Assembly: GCA_033060915.1 (NCBI GenBank)
Contig: CM065389.1
Coordinates: forward strand, 10,570,001-10,634,000
DNA from: Euryodendron excelsum
Lineage: Eukaryota; Streptophyta; Magnoliopsida; Ericales; Pentaphylacaceae
Length of the DNA: 64,000 nt
Direction of reading: 5' to 3'
Shown: in pieces, positions 44,327 through 56,533 of the stretch
Layout: each line of letters begins with the position of its first letter
How positions within the stretch are numbered: the stretch's first letter is position 1
The notes under the pieces: model-generated
Databases searched by the model: none
What the model saw: the letters and a program-made list of their open reading frames with translations, nothing else
Told to the model about the DNA's origin: nothing
Made by a program: the position numbers and the translations under genes

Positions 44327-46884
44327 AGGGGCATATTGATTTTAGATCAAAGTAAGAATTTTTTTAAAATGTAGGGATCAATTACAATTTTTTAATGAGG
44401 GACAAATTGAAAAAATTTTTAAAGTTATAAGTAAAAGTAAATATTTTAAAATTTTGAGGGAGCACTTGACCCCTTTGGACCATATATGCCTCTGCGCTAA
44501 TGGCAGATTCTACAGTTCCACACTTGAAAGTTGCATCATTTAGTCAAGGCAACGTTCATTTTCTCCATTCCTGCCCCATGAGGTGACCGCACCATCTCAC
44601 CTCCAACTGATGATCAGTTGATATCCCATCAAACAACATGACAAAGAGTAGGAAAGGGCTCAAATTTTAGTATTTGTGCACTGATCGCTAGCTTGTTGCT
44701 AGTCGCATCGTGCGCTATATGATGCGGCACTATGCCGCCGCCGCCCGCTCCGTTTGAAATGGAAAACAAAATAATCATTAACAAGACATTGTTCTTATCT
44801 TCTTCATTGATAGAGGCAGGCCATTCAATTTGCAAGCGACTCGAGCAAATACAGATTTGTAGTTATCCAAAGACTAGGAAAGGCTTTCCTTTTCTCTTTT
44901 TTTTTTTTTTTTGCTTCTTTTTGTTATTTGGTACGTCGGAGGTAGTAAAGATTTCTTTTGAGACAAAAGAAAATGCTGCTTTGGGGATGACAACAACACG
45001 ACGTTCTTCACATGGCATATGGTATGGGTCCAATAGCAAGCTAGCTGCCACTGTTGGGAATCAAAGTAGTGTGGGTCGGCCTTAGAAAGCAGGATTGAGC
45101 TTGGGACGGTGGCTTTATGGAGGAGCACTATGTAAAGTGAGAAACCAACTTATGGAGGACCATGAGAATTTTGATTGAACCAATGGGGACCAGTAAACTA
45201 GACTAAGCTCCTCCATAAATGTACATTCTGTCATTCTTAGTGGGTGCATGTTTTCATATCCTGATAGTCAAAAAAACTCAAAATGCATGGCTGTGCTGCT
45301 TGATTGACCTTGGACTTGGAGGTTTAGATATTTAACTAGACTTTCTCTAGGGTCCTGCTAAAGTAGAGGCCAATACTCTCCAGTACAAATCACAAGTTAT
45401 ATATATATATATATATATATCTATTTTTTTTTTTTTTTCTATTGTCATAGTGGTCCAATAGAATCCATGCTGCACCCAGTGGGGGTTAGACTTGCAAGTT
45501 GCACCTATACCATTTCTTAAACTCAGGGCTCTTCCTTACAATATGTTGATTGTGAGGTCCTCTCAATTAATTAGTTAAGCATTTTTGTTGGGGATTCTCT
45601 CACAGACATCATCATTTTTATGTTCATATGAATCAGCTGCATGTAGAAAAATTTGAAAGAATATCATTAATCAAGAGACAGAAGATGATAAGACAAGATT
45701 CACGGAGCATGGTGCTTGAGATAGATAATATCTGTTGTTCTTGTTATTTCAACTCTGTAGAATGTAGTTTACTAATTTACTAACTCTCTCACCTCAACTA
45801 ACTCCCTCTCCTTGCTAGCTACATGTGAAATTGATCCCTCCTAAAAAAAAAAAAAGAGACCGAAGCCAAAACTCTCAAATAGATATAGCAAATTATATTA
45901 CCTTTTCTTGGGATACACCCTCAATGTAGTAATGTGCTGGATTTTTGGATCAACTAGAAGTCACCTTTTAACATGTTGCATAAAATGGAAGATAGATGTG
46001 ATGCCATGGTGGCAAGGATTATGCAGACTTCAATGCCAGCAGTAGTTAATTAACAATTCAATCATTCATATTATGAAGTCCTCAATTTCATGGTAACTAG
46101 ACAGCCACTAGTCAAGCATATAGAGTAAGGACCACCCCTTTCAAAGGGGTCTTGTTGAGCCGTAAGTCATGAATGGACATACTGCCACTAAATTATTTAT
46201 CATAGTATTATGAAAAGAAAGAAAAAAGGTGGGGAAGAAGAAGAAAGAGTTTCGACAACTCCCTACTCTGTTGTCTTCAAGTTTTCGGGCACATGCTCAT
46301 TCTTCACTATTTGTTTTTTTTGTTTGGTTAAGTAAGATAAGATTTTATTATCAAAAAAGAGAATACATAATAAAACTCAAGAATAACCTCGAGAGACAAA
46401 CAGAGCCATGTCTATGGGTCTAGCACATACACCTAAGAGGCAACACGACGTCATAGAGTTCTGCCTGTCCTGGAACCATTGCTTGCATGGTTTGCTATCA
46501 ATGCTCTTGTGTAATAATGTCAAAACTCCAGCCTTTTGGAGTAGATAGATTGCCAAACCTTTAACTACTAGTCGATCATGCCATGCCATGCCAATATCAC
46601 AAAGCTGAGGCTAAAGACTTGCTAAGGAGGTTTCAACACTATCTGACCTATAAAGTATCAAATCCTGATTATTAAAAGGTTAAGGCATTGCCCGTGACAC
46701 TCTTAAGACATTAAAAGTTTGGGTTGCGAAGTCAAACACAACATGGGCAATTATCGATAATGAGACCCCAAATTCACTTATCAACACCACAAATAAATCA
46801 CGACTAAACATGTAAATCGCTGTCCAGTTTGCTCTTACCCTACCTTTTCCGGATACATAATGTAAGAGGGGGTTGCTTACCTCC
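44327..46884. other. intergenic
   Basis: No gene supported. A degraded repeat relic lies at about 44330-44500, a T-rich run at about 44898-44911, an (AT)n tract with a T run at 45399-45440, and A-rich runs at 45844. The open frames here show no motif. Confidence 0.55.
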
Positions 46885-46887
46885 CTA

Positions 46888-47190
46888 GTTCGACACAATA
46901 TCGGGGATCAGCTTTCCTCGAGATCTTAATATTTAGAATTTTTCAGACGTCTTATCTCACTACACCACATGTTAGTCACTGAAATTTAACAGATACTATT
47001 ATATTTTTTAAACCTACGATTTTACTTAACATTTAAAAAAATTAACAAAAAGAGAACGTGAGTTTGAATTGGATAAAAGAATTATCTATTAGATCTGAGT
47101 AACTAACACAGCGTAGTGAGATAAAGAGTCTGGAGGATTCCAGATATTAAGGTGGGGAGGGGAGTTGACCCCCAATATCGACTACTTGGA
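46888..47190. mobile_element. fold-back (inverted duplication) element
   Basis: The left arm (about 46888-47030) matches the reverse complement of the right arm (about 47047-47190) along nearly its whole length. Examples are aatatcgggg with ccccaatat, cttatctcactac with gtagtgagataaag, and gttagt with actaac, all centred near 47038. It is a MITE-like fold-back without genes. Weaker pairing may extend further out. Confidence 0.65.
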
Positions 47191-47261
47191 AGGTAGGCAT
47201 GATGTAGTGATAAATGAGGACCTAAGTTTATCCACTATGTATTAGTGGCAGCGCAACTCCC

Positions 47262-47452
47262 AGGGTCGGCCTAGCAGTCAAGTTTTGGGATATGAGAGTT
47301 TACTTCCTCTAAGATGCTACAAACTCTTTAGAGCCATCCATAGAGCCTTTGACCCAATAATTACTTGATTTGTTAAAAAATAAAGACTGCATAAATTTCA
47401 AAATTAGTCGAGGTACACGCAAACTGACCGAACACCCGGTCATAATAAAAAA
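47262..47452 (+). mobile_element. probable tRNA-derived SINE, degraded
   Basis: The 5' part has an A-box-like ggcctagcagtcaag followed by a gggatatgagagttt word. The 3' part reads ttagtcgaggtacacgcaaa then gaccgaacacccggt and an A-rich end. This head and tail are those of Au-like plant SINEs. The B box is not clear. Confidence 0.5.
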
Positions 47453-48044
47453 TGTATTAGTGGTGCAACACTATCCTCGATTGGGTGTTTTAGTCATACT
47501 ATCAAAAGTTTTTATTTCTTCACGTACAGGTAACAAACCACCTCTGAATATGTCCCATTCTTGCAAAATTATTCATTACATTTGGAGCATCCTGTTATCA
47601 TTATTTTACCTCTCACATAAAGTGGTTATCATTATTTCACCTCCCACATAAGTGGGGTACCCCTTCCTACCCCTATGTGGGAGGAGGAGCAAGGATGTGT
47701 GAAATACAAAAATATTTTACTGAAAGACAATGAAAAATTGTAAAATAATATTAATTAAAATTAAAACTTATTCATTTCGTAGTTTAAATATCAAATTAGG
47801 TATAAAATTATATTACTTTTATTTTTCAATTGAATCTCAAGTATTTTTTTTCAAACTTATAACATGTTTTATATGTGTTCAAGTAATAGACACAAATGTT
47901 TAAATAACAGATACCTATATCTCTCAAGTGCCCAAATTATGTCCATTTAAACGTTAATTTAAGTGTTTAAAGATTGTGGTGTCCAATATGAGTATATGAC
48001 ATTTTTAAAAGTGTTTATATTGCTTACTCAAAAGATGTAATATC
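47453..48044. other. intergenic
   Basis: AT-rich DNA between the SINE and the second Gypsy. A short direct repeat around gtggttatcattatttcacctc lies at 47582-47660. No gene is seen. Confidence 0.55.
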
Positions 48045-48759
48045 TGATGGGGACCGATCAAGAATTCTCCTGACGGGCTGACTAGGAATTTTCCTGACCA
48101 CGCTTGAGGTACTCAGAGGAATTGGGGACAATTGATGAGGACCAATCAGGAATCCCCCCAACGGGCTAATCGGCACTTACATCAAGGACAGTTCACCCAG
48201 GATACATGTTAAGCAAAAAAACAATGGAGATCAACCCTGAGAGCTCCAACCATCCTGAGCACGACCGAGTAGACCTTCTGGGATGATGCCGATCATTTCC
48301 TCCACGACCACACTAATGGGGGTCACCACTGACAACCCAATCATGATAACGTGCTATCAACTCCAGGAGATAGTCACATTCCCCGCTTTGACATATGCTT
48401 GAGGGAGTGCCACGTCTGATTTTGGACAATGACTCCTCCACTACCTTGCCACAAATCAGGTCCTCCAATGCCACGCTGTCATATGGAGAGATAGCCATCT
48501 CCCACTATCTTCATGCATGCAACGTCCTCTTAGGGCTACCAGGATGTCTACCCATATCAAAAGGAAACTTATCTTCTCCAACAAGGTATGCAAATATAAA
48601 CCCTAGCCGAAACTCTGTTGAAATATCTTCAGAAACCTAACTTTGCCATCAGAGTGTCCTTAGCAGGCACCATACCGGTGTCCCTCACCCCTCTTTTCCT
48701 CTCAGATCATCGTAGCAGCATGCCACCGACCTGGAGACTGGCCTTACTAGTTTACTACA
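48045..48759 (+). repeat. 5' LTR of second Gypsy
   Basis: Begins tgatggggaccgatca and ends actaca just before the primer site ttggcgctatctgtggga (48766-48783). It is 715 bp long. The first 140 bases hold two similar tgatg(g)ggacc..atcaggaat... blocks. The border is set by TG...CA and the primer site, since the second LTR is not visible. Confidence 0.7.
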
Positions 48760-48804
48760 TTATCAGTTGGCGCTATCTGTGGGAAATCGATTGTTTCTAT
48801 CCTC

Positions 48805-49378
48805 ATGGTCGTCACCAGGTTTGGCACTTCACGCGTCCCCTTACCAATGGATGATCAAAACACCAGCAGAGTTATGGATGACCAAAACACCATTAGAGTT
48901 ACAGCCCGCGAAACTCAAATGGCCAATGTGATGGTCAATATGCAAATGCTAATCACCCAGAATTGAGAGTTGCTCCAATGACTCCCTATTGCCCCAGGAG
49001 GAGGACAACCACCTCAAGCTTAACTGAAAAATAGAGGAAGAAGCCATGCCAGTAAGCTCGTGAATGAAGACCCCGTTTTTCTAGGCGGTGGAATGTTACC
49101 CCCTGACAGCGCGTTATTGCCCCGAAACGGCAATGCCCAACCGGAGGAAGCACAAAGCCGGGCCTCTGGTCTGCACCTACAATATCATCCCCAACACACC
49201 GACGTTAAAAGAGAAAGTGTAGATAACCCCCTAGCTTGGGATGAGCGTTTTAGAGCCCTCCAGGCCCAGATGACTGGAGTCATGGAGGCAGTGAAGACTA
49301 GGACTCTGAACACCGTCGAAGAGATGGTGAACAAAACCAACTCCCTGTTCACTCAGGTGGTCATGCAAATCCCCCTAC
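48805..49378 (+). pseudogene. second Gypsy gag, N-terminal part
   Basis: ATG 48805 opens MVVTRFGTSRVPLP and continues through a stretch of MANVMVNMQMLITQ. In-frame TGA and TAA codons follow at about 48964, 48979 and 49021, where CGA or CAA codons are likely to have been. An open part, 49060-49378, ends VVMQIPL at the nested unit. Gag resumes at 53883 with PPKFKMP. Confidence 0.75.
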
Positions 49379-49982
49379 TGTAAGCAACCCATTTTTGCCT
49401 GCTCGGTAATATCCAGCCTGACCAAACTCCTCAAAACTCTGTAAGTACATTAAGGTTCAAATCAACTTTCAAACCCCTATCCAATCAATCAATCGCTTAT
49501 CGAGCCCGCTAGGCCCAACGGAGGCTGAATAACGAAACCTGCCCCTTGGGTCTCTAAGCACATTTTGAGAAAGTTCAAAATCCCTCAAGATGGTAAGTCC
49601 GCCTTTTCAAAGTGTTACTAAACAGTTAGGCATACTCAACATGCCATTCTGTCCAACTCCGATCCCATTCCGGCTAACTCTAGTCAAAATGACCGTTTTA
49701 CTCCTACAAGCCCTAGCACAACACAAATCCCGCCAAACAACGAAAAACTCTTCCAGGATCATCCCTGAATGACTTTGCACGCTTAACATAACACTCCGAT
49801 CTATTCCTAACCATTTTCAATCGAAACCGGTCAAAATGACCATTTTGCCCCTAACAACTCAAACGCGTCCCAAAGCAACACTAGTCTTAGGATATTGAAC
49901 GACAGGTCTTGTCACACACCCCTGTTTAATCTAAGAAGGACCTTAAGATATTAAACACCCACGACTCAATAAAAGTTCCCTA

Positions 49983-50417
49983 GAGCGTCTTGTAGACGCT
50001 TTGCCAAAATTGTCTTTTCTCTCGATTCCCTGGTTATAACGCACCATCAAATAACTTGAAAAATGTGCAAACCAAGGAATTCCCAAAAGCTCGTTCATAG
50101 ATTTTTCCATCGATATGGCTCAATTGGAGAGATCACTTCCCGAAGTTCCTCATCGCATGGCTTGAAAATTACTACTTTCGGCAACCCTTGAAGCGTCCCA
50201 CAAACGCTCCGCCAAGCTTGACTTTTTCTCCAATTCCCTGATTAAAATACACCGTCAAACGACTTGAGAAATGCGTAAATTATGGAATTCCAAAAGTATT
50301 TCCAAAGTACTTTCCATCGATACAGTCTGATCGGAAAGGTCGCTTCTCGAAGGCCTTGATCATGCAACATGAAAACAGCTACTTTCGAACCCCCATGGAG
50401 CGTATCACAGACGCTCC
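49983..50417 (+). repeat. 208-bp tandem repeat with stem-loop motif, copy 2
   Basis: The palindromic core gagcgtc...gacgctc starts at about 49983, 50190 and 50397, 207 bases apart, matching the arrays in copies 1 and 3 in reverse. Confidence 0.8.
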
Positions 50418-50713
50418 ACAGAAATGCGATTTTATGCACATTTCTCAGGATGATATCTTACACTTCCAAACGCCAATCTAACTTCTCGAAAACACAAAAG
50501 TTCACTGAAAACCCTGAGAGAACATCGTGGGTGCAATCGATTCTTCGGAAACCTTCCCGGTTGGCTCAATTATCGATACAAAGTTTAAGCGAACACTCCC
50601 GATGACAGAGTGCATGCTACATGCACCCAGATTTTGATCAAATCGACCAAAGTTCGATCAACCATTAGGATTTAACCAGTACACTGAGTGCCACGTGGTA
50701 TGGTAGTAATAGA

Positions 50714-50800
50714 ACAATACTGGCGCATGTAGCACATGCGCCAAGGAAAATTTTGGCTAAGCACATGTGAATTTGCCCTGGTGCATGTAACACATGTGCC
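50714..50800. repeat. ggcgcatgt...acatgcgcc palindromes
   Basis: Two near-identical inverted repeats with three-base loops lie about 60 bases apart just before the TATA box. One counterpart each is found in copies 1 (37845) and 3 (59427). Confidence 0.75.
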
Positions 50801-52236
50801 AAGCCTGTACCAACTTGTCTATAAATACCAGCCTCTCCCTTTGCATATTCCAGAACAAAAAATTGATGCAAAGCTCTGCTGAAATTGCTCCAGAATCTCA
50901 AATTTCTATATACACCTCACTCCACCAACACTTAGGCTAGATTCCACCTCTCCCTAACCCATACACTCCACCTACATAATCCTGTACACCATTAAACTCC
51001 TCCTTCCAGCCCTGAAGCCTACTTGAAGCCATCCAAGTTCAAGTCAAGGCATCCATAGAAGATTGCAAATGTAGTGAAGGCAAAATGTGGTATTTCTTTC
51101 ACATATTTGTCTTCCCCCACTCTTCTCTTCTCCCTCCTAGCCTACTTAGGCTATTCTCTATTTTAATCCCCATCTTTAACCCCCCTTTCTTGCATGTTTG
51201 AGCCAAGAGAGCTCTTAGTTCATGCCTAGAAGAAAGCTAGTGGGTGCCACCGTGTAAGGGGATATTTCACTAGCCTACTTTAAGATGGTATAGCCTAAGA
51301 GCCCCTTGTTTATGTGGTGTAACCTAAAGCCTTGTATGTATTCATGACCCGCTTGCATTTTGCTATCTTGATCATGTCTTATGTGCTTGGCTTCATTTTT
51401 ATACTCATAACCATGTTCTACATAACTTATATTATTCTTATTTCCATACCATTTTCAAGTCCAATACTCCTTTCAAAATGGTTCTAAGAGTTGGTCTCTT
51501 GAAGTTTAGGATGAGACCTTAGAAATCATGCCATAAAAAATTCCCCATTAACCCCTAACTCACACCTTTGCATTATTGAATTTCAACTTGCATAAAAGTT
51601 GTTTTCAAACTCTCTAATTTTCAAGGTTTTTATTCTCTCAAGTTTAGTTAGTTGAAATGGCCCCATGGAACCCTCTCTTGAGTGGTCTCCCTTTTATATT
51701 GGCCATAGGAACTCTAAATTGTTAGAATGGTTCCCTTCCATTTTATTCTTGCATAAAAGTGCTTTTCAAACTCTTTGATTTTAAGGTTTCTATTCCCTCA
51801 AAACTAGTGGTTGAAATGGCCCCATGAAACCCTCTCTTGAGTAGTCTCCCTTTACATTGGTCATAGGAATCCTAACTTGTTGGAATAGTGTCCTTGAAAA
51901 ATGGTTTCCAAAATCTTTTTCTCAAAAATGATTTTCAAAAATCCATTCTCTCCATCTTTGCATCAAAAATAGTTTTTCAAAAGTTGTCATCATTATGTTG
52001 ATTCTTGAAACCCCCACTCTTGTCAAGATAAAGGTTATAATGGCCCTAAGAAAACCTTTTTTGGAATGGTTTTCAAGCACTAACCATATAAACTATATTC
52101 TTGGCTAGAGTTAAAATTTTCATGGAAATGATCTTCAAAAAGGTTGTTAACCAAGGTCCTTTGCATAACATGATTTGTTTCCTAAAACTCTTTTCAAAAA
52201 TGCATAAAATCACCTTTCAAAACCCTTTTCCAATCC

Positions 52237-52580
52237 AACCCTAGGTTAACTTGACCCTAGTTGTCCAACCCTAGGTTAATTTGACCACAGTTATCTAACC
52301 CTAGGTTAATTTGACCCTAGTTGTCCAACCCTAGGTTAACTTGACCCTAGTTATCCAACCCTAGGTTAATTTGACCCTAGTTATCTAACCCTAGGTTAAC
52401 TTGACCCTAGTCACCCTAGATTAACTTTACCCTAGTTGTCCAACCCTAGGTCACCTTAACCCTAAGTTAACCAAACCCTAGTTGATTAACTCTAGGTCAC
52501 CTCAACCCGAGGTTAACCTAACCCAAGTTAGTCAACCTTAGGTCACCTTGACCCTAGGTCAACCCAACCTAGGTTAGTAT
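52237..52580 (+). repeat. aaccctaggttaa minisatellite in copy 2
   Basis: About a dozen units of near 30 bases, each with aaccctaggttaa.ttgaccctagtt. It is the longest of the three such arrays. Confidence 0.9.
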
Positions 52581-53882
52581 ACTTCAAGGTTCCAACTCAT
52601 GGACCCCTTTTAAAGGTTCTTCCTATTTAAAACTACTCCCATAACTCATTTTTCCAAAACCTCCTACTCTCTTGAGATTTCAAAAACTGACTCCATAACC
52701 TTTTCAAATACTCTTACACTCTACCTTTAAAAATGTCTTCAAGAACTCACAACCCTAAGGTGTCCTTACCCTTTCCATGGTTATAGATTCTAAAGGAAAG
52801 TGATTTATTAAGAACAACCCCCTATGTTGTCCATATTAGGGTTTCAAAGCCGTAGGCGTTTTCAAAAACCATCTCCGAAAACTTTTCAACACGCCAAAAT
52901 CATACCTCCAAGGTTTTCAAAACAAGACTTCAAAGCATTGCCAACACCCTCTCGAGTAATCTCAAAGCATGCCCAAAACTCCCTTGAGTTGTTCCAAAAA
53001 CATTACGAAACACTTCAAAACCCTCTTTCGAAAGATTCAAAGTTTTATTTCAAAAACACTCCAACATCTCAAATCAAAATTCTCAAGTCATTTTTTCAAA
53101 GACCACAAAGTGTCTTCAAACCTTCCAAATGCCCTAATGTGTCTATTTTCCATCGGGCTCTTGCCCGAACTATGAATGACCTAATTCTCACCAAATGAGA
53201 TACGTAGGCAACCTAAAATGGTGCGGTTATAACTTCTACTTCAACTCCAATCCCTTTTTCAAAAATTTCAATCAATTCAAAGTTTTTATTTCAAACTCTT
53301 TCCTAACCCCCATATTTTCAAACTTCTTCTAAAAACTCGCATCATGCATCATTCATCCTAAAAGTGATGACTAAACCTCGTTTTCAAAATTCTAAAAGTG
53401 GATATCAAGTGAATAATGGCAATCAGTTATTCTAGTGAGTGAACAAAGGGTGATTAGACATGTAGGTACCGAAAGGGCGGGGTAGGGTGATGATCTTTGG
53501 ATATCTTCCCTACACGTAACCAACCTCTGGACCATAGACTTCTGTTTTCAAAAAACCAAAATGGAGTTACTTTCAAAAAGGGCTTAAGACTTTTTAAAGA
53601 TTGTCAAACAACTTATTTTCTTAAAAACCCTTTCTCGAGGGAGTTTTTTAAAAACCCTAAGTTTAATCTTCGGGTTAACACTTAGTTTTAGATGACCTAA
53701 CTCACGTTAATCAAGTTAGGTGGCGACTCCTATTTTTTAAAAAAAGCTCTTAATCAAATCAATTTTTCAATTCAAATCTAGTCGCACTTGTCCTTCAAAG
53801 AGGATGAGTTCTAGTAACAAAGTTTTGTGCATTTGTCTTCGAGCTGAAAGGACCTTGGACCTAAAAAACCAAGGACACCTAC

Positions 53883-54740
53883 CACCCAAGTTCAAGATGC
53901 CAACTATAGAGATCTTTGATGTGACTAAGAACCCATTGGACCATCTGGAAACCTGCAAGGCCTTGATGCAATTGCAGGTCATCCTAGACGAGATTATGTG
54001 CAGAGCCTTTCTAATCACTCTCAAAGGAACAGCCAAAGTGTGGTTCAATCGGATTTAACCCTCCACTGTTAACTCCTTTGTTCAACTTAACAAACTTTTC
54101 GTTGGACACTACATTGGAGCCTAGAGGTAGAGGAAACTGGCAACCAGTCTACTTGATGTGATGCAAAAGAAGGATGAAACCCTTTATGAGTTTGTCACCA
54201 AGTTCAACATGGAAACCCTTGAAATGGATGATGTTGATGATAAGGTCAAAGTCACTGCCTCAATGAGCGGGGTCAAGACCTATAAGTTTATGTTTTTGTT
54301 GGCCAAGGAGCCTCTGAAGACCATGACGGACCTTATGATCAGCACCCAGAAGCATATAAATTCAGAAGATACGATGAACGCACGACGAGAGCGTGATGAG
54401 GGCGCTACCTCCTAGTCAGAAAAAAAAAAAAGAAGAGATCATCTGAAGGTAAGGATGACAAAGATAAGAAGGCCCCAATAAGCAACAGGTCAGAAAAGGG
54501 CGAGCGACCAAAAAACCAATTCGCTGCCTTTGAACATAATTTCACCCCCTTGACCATGCCGTTGGAGCACGTCCTGAACGAAATCAAGAACGACCTAGAC
54601 CTGAAATGGCCTGGGAAGTTAAATGGCCTCCCAGAAGAAGAATCGAAGGAAGTACTGTTGATTCCATAGGCATCATGGCCACAATATAGATGATTGTTTC
54701 GACCTTAAGCAGCAAACAGAGAACCTGATCAAAGAGGGGT
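53883..54740 (+). pseudogene. second Gypsy gag, C-terminal part
   Basis: After the nested unit the text continues KFKMPTIEIFDVTKNPLDHL and LITLKGTAKVWFNRI, typical Gypsy capsid. Then DETLYEFVTKFNMETLEM follows and, near 54660, a zinc-knuckle-like C..H..H..C (FHRHHGHNIDDCFDLKQQ) with a TGA beside it. Stops at 54056, 54123 and 54414 and shifts near the A-run at 54420 break it. Confidence 0.82.
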
Positions 54741-56533
54741 GCTTGGGGAAGTATGTTGCTGGCCACGGGCAAGACCGAGCACGCACAGCAGAGAGGAAGA
54801 ACCCAAAAAAAGCCTTAGCACACCAACGTCCGATTAGAGAGATAAGGGTCATTGCTGGGGGTTTTAGAGGTGGCGGCGAGTCTTCATTTGCCAGGAAGAA
54901 CCATGCTAGGAGAGCCAAGCAAGTAGAGGTGTTCGCGATAGACAGACCGAGCAAGAAAGCTCGACTAGACGTTCCAGACATAGTGTTCACCGAGGACGAA
55001 GCGGCAGAGCTGAGTCACCCATATGATGATGCCCTGGTGGTTAGCGCTATCATTTCCAACTTTAGAACCCGACGAATCCTCATTGACAGTGGCAGCTCGG
55101 CTGACATCCTCTTCTGGGGAGCCTTCGAACAACTACAGATATAGAGACAAGCATTGAAACCCATGATCTCCCCCATGGTGGGGTTCACTGGCGATAGGAC
55201 CCCCGTAGGGTCCATTAAGTTTCCTGTCACCTTGAGGGACGACCCCCAACAAGCTACGAAGCTGGTCTACTTCTTGGTCGTGGACTGTCCCTCAGCCTAC
55301 AACGTGATTATAGGGTGTATGACCCTAAATCAATTCAAGGCAGTCATGTCCACGTATCACCTGAGATTGAAGTTTTTGACAGAGCATGGGGTAGGAGTTG
55401 TAAAGGGCAATTAGGTGATAGCTAGAGAATGTTACTTGGCATCCCTCAAAGGAGACACCGACAAGGAGGCCCTCGTGATAGAAGAGTTGGAAGTTAGAGA
55501 TGAGGAAGAACTTAGGCGAGGAGAACCCGTAGAAGAGTTAGAACAAGTCCACATCCATAGTACAGCCTAGGTGGACAACACACGCTCGTCGAAGGTTGTA
55601 ATGATCAAGTGTGCCGCTCTTGAGTAGCTCAAGTAAGAGCTGCAAAGATTCCTGAGGGACAACGCTGATGTCTTTGCCTGGACCCATGAAGATATGCCAA
55701 GTATAGACCCAAAGATTACTGCGCAATACCTTAACATTTCGCCAGAGGCCAGACCCATCAAGCAGAAAATGAGGAGCTTCGCCCAAGAGCGTAATGAGGC
55801 CATCACAGAAGAAGTGGAAAAACTCGTCTAAGAAGCACAGTATCTGATCTGGCTTTCAAACGTGGTGATGGTGAAGAAGGCTAATGGGAAGTGGCGGATG
55901 TGCATGGATTTCACTGATCTTAACAAGGCTTGCCCCAAAGATAGCTTTCCCTTGTCTACCATTGACCTTCTGGTCGAATCTACTGCCGGGTACGTGATGT
56001 TTTCCTCATAGACGCTTTCTCGGGGTACAACCAGATCAAAATGACAGAACGAGATCAGGAACACACCACCTTTATCACCAACAGAGGATTGTATTGCTAC
56101 AAAGTGATGCCCTTCGGCTTAAAGAATGCCAAGGCAACTTGTTGGTCAACAGAATGTTCAAGTCCTAGATAGGACGAAACGTGAAAGTGTATGTGGACGA
56201 CATGCTAGTAAAGAGCAAACAAGCTGCCGACCACTTAGGGGATTTGCAAGAAACCTTCCAAACTCTCAAGCACTACAACATGAAGTTATACCCGGCTAAA
56301 TGTGCGTTCAGGGTGGCCTTAGGGAAGTTCTTGGGGTTTATGGCATCACAGAGGGGCATTGAAACAAACCTATAAAAGGTTAGGGCCATACTGGACATGC
56401 AGGCCCCGAAGACGATAAAGGATGTTCAGAGACTAACAGACAGAGTGGCAGCCCTGAACAGGTTCATCTCTAGATCAACCGACAAGTGCCTCCCCTTCTA
56501 CAAGACATTAAGGAAAACATTCCAGTGGACAGG
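54741..56533 (+). pseudogene. second Gypsy pol, protease and reverse transcriptase
   Basis: Open part 54743-55144 holds the protease with RILIDSGSSADILFWGAF. After a TAG it goes on to 55414. The reverse transcriptase starts around 55680 (ADVFAWTHEDMP), with VVMVKKANGKWRMCMDFTDL at about 55861. A base loss near 56005 and a short deletion near 56140 shift the frame. VYVDDMLVKSK with the YVDD site lies at 56190. The connection part runs to FQWT at 56527, where the next unit entered. Confidence 0.85.

Larger units (their letters stand above)
49379..53877 (+). mobile_element. large gene-free TG...CA unit, probable giant solo LTR, copy 2
   Basis: Perfect cctac duplications (49374-49378 and 53878-53882) flank it inside gag. 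It is 4499 bp, starts tgtaagca and ends caaggaca. It is the reverse complement of copies 1 and 3. A TATAAATA box lies at 50820-50827 followed by a pyrimidine-rich leader-like stretch, so this copy is taken as plus. There is no open frame with a known domain. The end that should read gggcgcgaca is diverged here. Confidence 0.78.

Noticed and set aside
52237..52580. Interstitial telomere repeat
   Set aside because: The unit contains ccctagg and not the plant telomere ccctaaa, and it has a 30-bp period inside an LTR-like unit.
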